DNA of 11,444 nt, taken from the NCBI GenBank assembly GCA_023458915.1, contig JAEWWM010000009.1:1-11444 (forward strand), read 5' to 3'. This stretch comes from Bacillota bacterium. GTDB lineage: Bacteria > Bacillota > Clostridia > Oscillospirales > Acutalibacteraceae. Positions 6,492 to 11,444 of the stretch are shown one piece after another. A model generated the notes under the pieces. That model was given only the letters and a program-made list of their open reading frames with translations. It ran no database searches and was not told where the DNA came from. The position numbers and the translations under genes are program-made. Positions within the stretch are counted from its first letter, which is position 1. Each line of letters opens with the position of its first letter.

Positions 6492-8818
6492 TGTTTTAAA
6501 TCCTCCAACCTGTTAATTTCACGAATAGTATATTCTCTTAAAAGTTCACTTCCGCCTAAAGCTTCAAAACGCCTGAGTTCCTCAATTAAAACACCTTCAA
6601 AATTTTCTCTGTTATCAAAATTGCCTCTTATCATTCGTACGTAAAGCTTTACCATATTAATAAATTCAGTCATATATTTTTGTTGCGCAGCTAAATAATC
6701 GCGTTTTCTTTTCTTTATATCCATGTGCCCTTGTATACGCTTGCTTTCTATATAACTTTTAAATCCTTGGAGGATTCCATCCATAAACTCAGGTTCCATA
6801 TTAAGTTCTTTCAGCGCTTGACCAAGTGCTGTTGGGTTTTCCGGTCTTGTCCTATTAGTGACAAAGCTTTGAGGGAATCCTGTTCTATCAACCTGTTCAC
6901 TGGAACTTGAGCTGCTTGATGTTGCAGAAGTATGATCTACGGTTATATTTTGGGGATTGTCAAAACCAGAATGTAAAAGTTGCTGCGATTGGCCTGCTTC
7001 TTCAACTTTTTCGCTATCTTTTAATTTTTCTTCTACTGCTACATACTCTTTAAAATCTTTTTCGGTGAAAATTTTCTCATTTAGATTCTGCTTAGCTATA
7101 ACTGGGGACGAAGATGAAGACAATGAACTAATTGCTTGTTGAGCTGCTCCTGAAGCTCCTCCTGTAGTTACAGCTACAGCTAGTTTTATACCTTCTTTTA
7201 CAACATCAAGTCCGGCTCTCCCCATTTCTGCGTAATATTCTGCTTTTTGTTTCTCTGCCTCAGCTCTCATGTCAATAATTTGACCGTCCATATGATCAAG
7301 CACATCCTGGCATGAATCTGGATTTAATGATTCTGCTAATTTCCTGAGTTCGTCTCCGGTAAACGAACCAAATGAGTATGTTCTTGTTACGTTAGTTGCT
7401 CTATTATCAATCGTTGTGCTGAGCGTTTTTGTAAATTTTCTTGCTTCCTCTCTATCTAAAAATATCATCGTTCTATATTCAGTGTCAACTATAATTTTAC
7501 ATCTGTCAATCTTTATATCAAGTATGGGAGAAGCGTCTTTCTCAAATATAAATCTATACTCTAACAATAAACGGTCAACTTTTTTTCTAAGTTTATCCAT
7601 AGCTTCAAGTGTTGCGAAATCTTTATTTTGACGATCAGATTCTAAATTATCAAGGTAATAGCTGGCGCGATTAAGAGTAAAACAAAAATCTATTTTTTGC
7701 CTATCAGAGGCACGAGGTTTTATTATCTTTTGAAATTCATCAAGACATCTATCCATAGCAATAACCATTTCTCGGTCACTCATATCTGAATTTGCTATAT
7801 TGTAAAAACCTTTTTCTACATTTTTATATGAAGCCTCAGGTGTATCTCTTAAAGTTACGAGTTTACTCAAATCTTTGTCCACCACTACAGCACAGATGCT
7901 CTCCGGATTAATATCGTCACCGTATTTCTGCCTCACATAATTTAAATTTGCACAAATATTTGACAGCATCTTAGTTTTTTGGTGTATATCTATATAATTA
8001 CCATCTACTTCCCCAGCAATGGCTACTGATGCTGATACCGGAAATGTAAAAAGAGATTTTAAAACCCCTAAAAATGTTGGTGAAACATCCAGTGCTCCAG
8101 GCGTAGATTTCACTGAATTTGTAAGTATCCCTTCTCTTACTGGATATAACAAAAAGCTATGTTCATCTAATTCTTTTTCGAGTTTTTCAGCGAATAATTC
8201 TCTAGGTTGCTCGATGTGATTATTATAAAATACAAAATATTCTTTGCCATCCATACCTCTGAAATGTACATCAGGTTTAACCCTTTTTTCTACTATGTTT
8301 CCATCTTTATCTTTAACTTTTACTCCAAAACCTATTTCTTGAATTTCTGATAAGTTAGGTGGATAATCTCTTAATATTACTCGTTTTTTTTCATCATCGG
8401 TTTCAAATTTAGTAACACTTTTAACACCACTTGAAGAAGAACTACTACTAGAGCTGCTGGAACTACTGCTTACAATTGGATTTGTTGTAACGGGAACTAG
8501 TTGCTTCGTGGATAGACTTGTGGATAGGCTTAATGGACTGCTTGGTTTTGAAGTCGTGGTTGTTGGGGTAGCAGTCGAACTACTTGAAGGTTCAGAATCA
8601 CGTAAAGCAGTTACTGTTTCTCTACTGCTGCTTGTGTCAGTAATTTTTTCTTTGCCCTTCTCTTCCTTAGGTACAACCTTTACATGACTTGACGAAGATG
8701 ATTCATCGTCATTGTCGCTACCTTCATCATCCGAATCAAAAGCTTTGACTATGAAAAATGAATTTAAACTTATTCCTAGGGCCAGTAAAAAAGAAAAAGC
8801 GGATTTAAACTTCCTCAT
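6488..8818 (-). CDS. Large secreted Ser-rich protein of unknown function, first gene of the toxin operon
   Basis: A 776-aa protein without a recognisable family. Residues 1-26 form a signal peptide (SFLLALGISLNSFFIV, cleavage near VKA-F). Next is a low-complexity acidic and Ser/Thr-rich stretch to about 135, including fourteen consecutive serines (117-130). The central part, about 140-560, appears globular and helical (charged helices, for example MDKLRKKVDRLLLEYRF). Around 550-580 a Gly/Ala-rich hydrophobic helix (LAVAVTTGGASGAAQQ) recalls pretoxin membrane segments. Two shorter serine runs follow, and the C-terminal 120 residues are charged helices likely to form coiled coil. The start is secure: AAGGAGAT at 8823-8830 and a good promoter beyond. 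It leads a four-gene operon whose other members are exported or immunity proteins. It could be a second effector, a carrier or a surface scaffold; I cannot choose between these. Confidence 0.8.
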   Translation of the reverse strand: MRKFKSAFSFLLALGISLNSFFIVKAFDSDDEGSDNDDESSSSSHVKVVPKEEKGKEKITDTSSSRETVTALRDSEPSSSSTATPTTTTSKPSSPLSLSTSLSTKQLVPVTTNPIVSSSSSSSSSSSSSSGVKSVTKFETDDEKKRVILRDYPPNLSEIQEIGFGVKVKDKDGNIVEKRVKPDVHFRGMDGKEYFVFYNNHIEQPRELFAEKLEKELDEHSFLLYPVREGILTNSVKSTPGALDVSPTFLGVLKSLFTFPVSASVAIAGEVDGNYIDIHQKTKMLSNICANLNYVRQKYGDDINPESICAVVVDKDLSKLVTLRDTPEASYKNVEKGFYNIANSDMSDREMVIAMDRCLDEFQKIIKPRASDRQKIDFCFTLNRASYYLDNLESDRQNKDFATLEAMDKLRKKVDRLLLEYRFIFEKDASPILDIKIDRCKIIVDTEYRTMIFLDREEARKFTKTLSTTIDNRATNVTRTYSFGSFTGDELRKLAESLNPDSCQDVLDHMDGQIIDMRAEAEKQKAEYYAEMGRAGLDVVKEGIKLAVAVTTGGASGAAQQAISSLSSSSSPVIAKQNLNEKIFTEKDFKEYVAVEEKLKDSEKVEEAGQSQQLLHSGFDNPQNITVDHTSATSSSSSSSEQVDRTGFPQSFVTNRTRPENPTALGQALKELNMEPEFMDGILQGFKSYIESKRIQGHMDIKKRKRDYLAAQQKYMTEFINMVKLYVRMIRGNFDNRENFEGVLIEELRRFEALGGSELLREYTIREINRLEDLKQ
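8429..8470 (-). repeat. Poly-serine tract in the 776-aa protein
   Basis: Fourteen consecutive Ser codons (residues 117-130) using AGC, AGT, TCC, TCT and TCA. The run length equals that in the toxin-like protein of the same operon, again with mixed codons, which argues for a shared linker style rather than replication slippage. Confidence 0.9.
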
Positions 8819-8862
8819 AAATATCTCCTTTAATTTTTATAAAATTTTATCTATTTTTTAAC

Positions 8863-8891
8863 ATTATACCAACAATTACCAAATTATGCAA
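8863..8891 (-). promoter_or_regulatory. Promoter of the secreted-toxin operon
   Basis: On the - strand, a perfect -10 TATAAT (8868-8863) is preceded by TGG, giving an extended -10 (TGnTATAAT). A weak -35 TTGCAT (8891-8886) stands 17 bases upstream. A transcript from about 8856 would have a leader of roughly 38 bases with the Shine-Dalgarno AAGGAGAT (8830-8823) in the usual place. This is the best housekeeping-type promoter in the region and would serve the four genes ending at 2644. Confidence 0.7.
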
Positions 8892-8968
8892 CTAAAATAT
8901 ACCTAATAATTTTCAAAATAATTTAGTATAAATATACATAATTTTTTATATAATTTTAATTTTTAAAC

Positions 8969-8986
8969 TTAACTATTTTTAGTTAA
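8969..8986. promoter_or_regulatory. 7-bp inverted repeat downstream of the peptide gene
   Basis: TTAACTA and TAGTTAA are separated by TTTT, so the arms can form a hairpin or bind a dimer. The repeat lies just after the P-K-x-L tail codons of the peptide gene and upstream of the toxin operon promoter. Neither strand has a clean T-run directly after the stem, so it is a poor intrinsic terminator. An operator or a weak processing hairpin is possible. Confidence 0.35.
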
Positions 8987-9009
8987 TCTATTAATTGCTT
9001 AGGCAGTTT

Positions 9010-9120
9010 TTATTTTACAAAAAGCAAATCACATTTTTCGATATTAGGTGATACTTGGATCGATTTGAAAAAGCACCTCAAGATTTTCAAAATCTTTTTG
9101 ACTATGTTGTCAAGTTTCAT
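9010..9120 (-). CDS. AgrD-like autoinducer peptide precursor, interrupted by an in-frame stop
   Basis: A 36-aa peptide starting at ATG 9120, with a strong Shine-Dalgarno (AAAAGGAGA, 9137-9129). The upstream in-frame ATG at 9204 has no ribosome site and is not used here. Residues 1-21 form a cationic amphipathic helix, as in AgrD precursors. Residues 27-34 read IEKCDLLF, shaped like the thiolactone core of staphylococcal autoinducers: a Cys followed by four residues ending in hydrophobic side chains. AgrD normally continues with a tail containing P-K-x-L needed for AgrB processing. Here TAA (9012-9010) comes after VK. The same frame beyond it codes KLPKQLID, then stops at 8985-8983, giving 45 codons in all, the usual AgrD length. 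The gene may be a recent nonsense mutant or a shortened signal. It lies next to an AgrC-like receptor gene. An antimicrobial or membrane-active peptide is the alternative. Confidence 0.6.
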   Translation of the reverse strand: MKLDNIVKKILKILRCFFKSIQVSPNIEKCDLLFVK

Positions 9121-9159
9121 TTTCCCAATCTCCTTTTTGTTTTTAGTTTGATAATCAAA

Positions 9160-9165
9160 ATTATA
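9160..9165 (-). promoter_or_regulatory. -10 element of the peptide gene
   Basis: TATAAT on the - strand lies 39 bases before the peptide ATG, which suits a short leader. No good -35 exists at 16-18 bases (TTATAA at best), as expected of an activator-dependent promoter. A 20-bp palindrome is centred about 58 bases upstream of this box. Confidence 0.5.
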
Positions 9166-9210
9166 TAAAAAAATGGAAAAATTTATAAGTGAATTTACTC
9201 TCAAAAATTT

Positions 9211-9230
9211 TTTAGGTTTTAAAACCTAAA
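9211..9230. promoter_or_regulatory. Perfect 20-bp palindrome, candidate operator
   Basis: TTTAGGTTTT meets its exact reverse complement AAAACCTAAA with no gap. It sits between the receptor gene end and the peptide promoter, at roughly -68 from the inferred peptide start site, a usual position for an activator site. Immediately beside it, the - strand reads TTTGTCGTT (9237-9229), which shares TTTGTCG with the Spo0A box consensus. It could also fold as an AT-rich hairpin followed, on the - strand, by six A then five T, so a weak terminator for the receptor gene is the alternative. Confidence 0.5.
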
Positions 9231-9291
9231 CGACAAAATTGAGATATTATTCTCTTTTTGATGATTTCGTGATTTTTTGCAAGTCATCATA

Positions 9292-10452
9292 TTAAGATAT
9301 AGTTTTATGTGGCAACTTACATTTTTTTACTAATTGGATTAAAAATTTTTTAGGTGTAGGAGCTCCACTTTTTTTAGAAATCTCTCCTTTGTAATTTGCT
9401 TCTATCACTTTAAGTGTTTTCGAATCTGCTAAATACCAGTGTTTGCTTAAAGCATTGTTGATGTTCGCTTCTACGTCTTCAGACTTTATAGACAAAATTT
9501 TACCTATATAAAAATAAATATTGGGTTTTAGTGCTGTTTTTTCTATGTTTTCTTCTTGCTTTAATAAAACTGCTGCAAATGCTATTTGAATACTGCCGTG
9601 ATCATCCTTATCCATACCTATTTTTTCTAGCTCTTTTTTAAAGTAATCCATCTCTAAATTAAATTTTTCTGAAATAAAATTCATACCACTCCATCGCATG
9701 CCTTCTCGTTGTTTTGCTTCTTCTACTGCTGGATTGGTTTTCTGTTCTTTAATTTTTTCTTGAAGTTTTCCTATTGTTGTTGTAAATGTATTTGAAAATT
9801 TGTGCAGTATGAAAAGGACAAGTGGTAAAAATAAAAATGCGCTACTTAAAACATTAAGAACCCAAACATTTTCAAGTGGTACTTGTTTAGCCTGATGTTT
9901 TAGATAAAGAGTCACTAATAAATATAAACCAAAAAAAATTGGTATTGTTTTGTATCTAGATAAAATTTTTAAAACTTCTAGTTTTATCAAATCAACTTTG
10001 TAGATTAAAAACATAAAACAACAGTGCCACATTACAACAATGGGCATGAACAATAGTGAATTTGAGTTCATCATAACATCAGATATTCCAAATAATTGCA
10101 TAACATAACGGTTTGTTGCGTAAGCAATAATATGACTACTTTCTGTTACGAGACTTATAAATACAGCAAAAGTTAAAAGATACTTCCATGTCCTAATTTT
10201 TCTGCTTTCTATCCAAAAATAAATAAATATTGCAAATGCTGAAATAAGTCTAGAAATAGGTAGCGGTATCTCTACTAATCTATAAAGCATTAATACAGTT
10301 ACACTAATTAAGCAAAAAGAAAGCATTTTCATTATGTTTTCTTTTTTAAAAATAGTATGAATACTGTTATTATCGTCAGCTTTTTTGTATATTATATAAC
10401 AAAAAACAGCTTCGAAAAGATACCTTATACCATATATTATGTATAGTAACAT
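9292..10452 (-). CDS. AgrC-like membrane receptor fused to a Spo0A C-terminal-like domain
   Basis: A 386-aa integral membrane protein. About seven hydrophobic helices fill residues 1-235, as in AgrC-type peptide receptors. A short charged linker (about 236-275) follows. The C-terminal 110-120 residues replace the expected kinase: there is no phosphoacceptor His region and no ATPase N/G boxes. Instead this part aligns almost without gaps to the Spo0A effector domain. EKIG matches HEIG, SEDVEANINNALSKHW matches SRVERAIRHAIEVAW, and APTPKKFLIQLVKKCKL matches KPTNSEFIAMVADKLRL. The Arg and His residues that Spo0A places in its recognition helix are Asp and Asn here, so DNA binding may be altered or lost. 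ATG 10452 is chosen over 10497 because AAAGGGG (10464-10458) is well spaced and the alternative overlaps the upstream gene. It follows mazG-like DNA by 10 bases. Domain calls are by eye. Confidence 0.75.
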   Translation of the reverse strand: MLLYIIYGIRYLFEAVFCYIIYKKADDNNSIHTIFKKENIMKMLSFCLISVTVLMLYRLVEIPLPISRLISAFAIFIYFWIESRKIRTWKYLLTFAVFISLVTESSHIIAYATNRYVMQLFGISDVMMNSNSLLFMPIVVMWHCCFMFLIYKVDLIKLEVLKILSRYKTIPIFFGLYLLVTLYLKHQAKQVPLENVWVLNVLSSAFLFLPLVLFILHKFSNTFTTTIGKLQEKIKEQKTNPAVEEAKQREGMRWSGMNFISEKFNLEMDYFKKELEKIGMDKDDHGSIQIAFAAVLLKQEENIEKTALKPNIYFYIGKILSIKSEDVEANINNALSKHWYLADSKTLKVIEANYKGEISKKSGAPTPKKFLIQLVKKCKLPHKTIS

Positions 10453-10462
10453 TTTTTCCCCT

Positions 10463-10813
10463 TTATAATGCATCACTCTCGCATTTTGATAGTTCAACAG
10501 GATACTTTTTTGCGTTAATTTGCATTTTTTTGTTAAGTTCAGTAGTAATGTCTAAACCGTTAATTTGAGCAAACCTCAAAATAAAAGTAAGTACGTCAGA
10601 AAGCTCTTGAGCCACATGCTCGCGCTCTTTTCCATTCATAATTTCTTTGACTTGTTTTTCATTTTTAAATCTAAAAATATCCAGAAGTTCGCTTGCTTCA
10701 GTCACAATTCCGATTGCTAAATCTTTTGGATTGTGGAACGGATCCCAATGTCTTTCTTCTGCAAATTTTTTTACAATCTGTTTCAAATCTTCGACGGTTG
10801 TTGTAGAATCCAT
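10463..10813 (-). CDS. MazG-like nucleotide pyrophosphohydrolase
   Basis: A 116-aa cytoplasmic enzyme of the all-alpha NTP pyrophosphohydrolase superfamily (MazG / dCTPase-like), which hydrolyses (d)NTPs to NMP and pyrophosphate with Mg2+. The metal-binding motifs are intact: E39-A-S-E42, then E70-L-S-D73 27 residues later, as in the EXXE(12-28)EXXD signature. ERHWDPFHNPKDLA near residues 19-32 and NAKKYP at 100-105 are also typical, and the length is that of a single-domain member. The start ATG is preceded by AAAGGAG (10832-10826), 12 bases away. The gene heads a two-gene unit with the membrane receptor downstream. Such enzymes are frequent in phages and mobile regions, and some cleave modified or alarmone nucleotides. 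The true substrate is not visible. Confidence 0.88.
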   Translation of the reverse strand: MDSTTTVEDLKQIVKKFAEERHWDPFHNPKDLAIGIVTEASELLDIFRFKNEKQVKEIMNGKEREHVAQELSDVLTFILRFAQINGLDITTELNKKMQINAKKYPVELSKCESDAL

Positions 10814-10855
10814 ATATTAAGCTTGCTCCTTTAAATTTCGTTAACCATTAAACAT

Positions 10856-10861
10856 ATTATA
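10856..10861 (-). promoter_or_regulatory. -10 element of the mazG-like / receptor operon
   Basis: TATAAT on the - strand, 42 bases before the MazG-like start codon, just downstream (in transcription order) of a 14-bp palindrome. No consensus -35 is found at the standard distance. Confidence 0.45.
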
Positions 10862-10884
10862 TACTAATAGGCTTTACATTTTGT

Positions 10885-10898
10885 GCAATATATATTGC
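10885..10898. promoter_or_regulatory. 14-bp perfect palindrome at the -35 region, candidate operator
   Basis: GCAATAT is followed directly by its reverse complement ATATTGC. It starts 23 bases upstream of the -10 TATAAT (10861-10856) and so covers or abuts the place of the -35 box. A dimeric repressor or activator site is the simplest reading. The AT-rich background lowers certainty, but the GC ends make it stand out. Confidence 0.4.
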
Positions 10899-10925
10899 GT
10901 TTTTGTTTAAAATTTTCAAATGGGG

Positions 10926-10960
10926 AAAAGCGAAACTTTATAAACAGTTTCGCTTTTTTG
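10926..10960 (-). terminator. Rho-independent terminator of the tail/CIS gene (bidirectional shape)
   Basis: A perfect 12-bp stem (AAAAGCGAAACT with AGTTTCGCTTTT) closes an 8-base loop at 10938-10945. It begins only a few bases after the stop of the - strand gene ending at 10965. On the - strand the stem ends in four T before CCCC. On the + strand it runs into a longer T-rich tract, so it may work both ways. Confidence 0.85.
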
Positions 10961-10964
10961 TTTT

Positions 10965-11444
10965 TTATCTTAATGCTTGTGTTAATCCTAAAGCACCGCG
11001 GTTTACTACACTTTCTGCTTTTGAATAAACCTGTACTGATTTATAAGCAAAACTTAATTCACTTAAACTGTTAGGCTTTTTTTCTTCATCGTTATTGTCA
11101 AAACCTAAATGTTCTTTTTTTATTACAACTGTAGCATCGGCCTTTAACGGTGATCCCCACGGTGAAAATGTTGTATATGTAAAATCCACACTCGCTAAAA
11201 GACCATAACACTCTATCTCTCCCCATTTGAAATAAACTTTTAAATCAGGATTTCCGGCATACGCTCTTAATTTAGCCAAACTTGTTGCTGTGCTACTACA
11301 TAAAGAGAGGTCATTCCCGGTATCCAATAATCCGTTCATAGTTCTAACTTGGTATTCATCGTAAATATCGTAATGCAGCGTTATACTCATGTCTTCATCG
11401 TCATCGTTTTCGTCCTCCCGAAATACAGCACGCCTTCTGCCGTT
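10965..11444 (-). CDS. Contractile tail / contractile-injection tube-LysM family protein (5' end outside the window)
   Basis: The frame is open to the right edge, so the gene is partial; Met at 11390 is an internal residue rather than a convincing start. Visible are 159 C-terminal residues. The order SITLHYDIYDEYQVR, then LKVYFKWGEIECYGLLASVDFTY, then FSPWGSPLKADATVVI matches the conserved core of the CIS tube / gp53-like LysM proteins (the Afp7 type). These join tail tube, spike and baseplate in contractile phages and injection systems: strand pair, WG-x-x-x-C/F-x-G, and F-x-x-x-G-x-P-L-x-A. No LysM domain is visible after this core; the tail is short and charged, ending GLTQALR. It is transcribed from outside the window and ends at the hairpin at 10926-10960. 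It points to a second tail gene cluster to the right. Phage versus injection system cannot be told. Confidence 0.75.
   Translation of the reverse strand, partial: NGRRRAVFREDENDDDEDMSITLHYDIYDEYQVRTMNGLLDTGNDLSLCSSTATSLAKLRAYAGNPDLKVYFKWGEIECYGLLASVDFTYTTFSPWGSPLKADATVVIKKEHLGFDNNDEEKKPNSLSELSFAYKSVQVYSKAESVVNRGALGLTQALR

Noticed and set aside
8898..8990. AgrA/LytTR-type binding site near ATAGTTAAG upstream of the toxin operon
   Set aside because: One copy resembles the AgrA repeat, but no second copy is found at the expected 21-base spacing and it is more than 100 bases from the promoter.
9121..9204. N-terminal extension of the peptide from ATG 9204
   Set aside because: It would span the likely -10 box and Shine-Dalgarno of the shorter gene, and has no ribosome site of its own.
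9245..9290. Terminator after the receptor gene (TGATGA/TCATCA stem)
   Set aside because: The stem is six pairs with a 19-base loop and only a run of A after it on the - strand; not a credible intrinsic terminator.
9203..9355. 15-bp direct repeat (copies at 9203-9217 and 9341-9355) as a regulatory pair
   Set aside because: It consists mostly of an A-run and T-run, and one copy lies in coding sequence of the receptor; chance is likely in this base composition.
1..11444. CRISPR array, tRNA or rRNA genes
   Set aside because: No regularly spaced direct repeats, cloverleaf-like segments or rRNA motifs were seen on either strand.

Overview
The window is AT-rich with strong purine-rich Shine-Dalgarno sites. 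It carries Agr-type quorum-sensing relatives, a Spo0A-like effector domain, WapA-type secreted-protein modules and tail genes of Gram-positive phages. This points to a Bacillota bacterium, probably Clostridia. No species can be named from the sequence. The region looks accessory.

Left part (1-2400, + strand): the last 27 codons of an IS3-family transposase and the insertion sequence's right end (about 126). The element has cut a phage tail gene, whose final 30 codons survive at 129-221. Directly after it comes an intact 721-aa siphovirus-type minor structural / receptor-binding tail protein (DUF859-like).

Middle part (2644-8818, - strand): a four-gene operon with a promoter at 8863-8891, read right to left. 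It encodes a 776-aa secreted Ser-rich protein of unknown function, a 201-aa exported membrane protein of unknown function overlapping it by ATGA, a 985-aa secreted polymorphic-toxin-like protein and a 78-aa probable immunity protein. The toxin-like protein has a signal peptide, a WapA/RHS-type N-terminal domain, two tandem beta repeats, a papain/C39-like peptidase, a poly-Ser linker, a Gly-rich pretoxin segment and a small His-rich C-terminal domain.

Regulatory part (8983-10813, - strand): a MazG-like pyrophosphohydrolase gene is followed by a 386-aa protein with an AgrC-like seven-helix membrane region. In place of a kinase domain, that protein carries a Spo0A C-terminal-like domain. Next comes a 36-aa peptide gene that reads like an AgrD autoinducer precursor, except that an in-frame TAA separates the thiolactone-like core from a P-K-x-L tail. 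No agrB is present in the window. A perfect 20-bp palindrome lies upstream of the peptide promoter.

Right edge (10965-11444, - strand): a gene running off the window for a contractile-tail / contractile-injection-system tube-LysM-family protein, ending at a strong hairpin terminator.

The most interesting proposal is that the peptide and the membrane-anchored Spo0A-like receptor form an unusual one-component signalling unit next to, and perhaps controlling, the secreted toxin operon. The homologies are read by eye; the regulatory link is inference.
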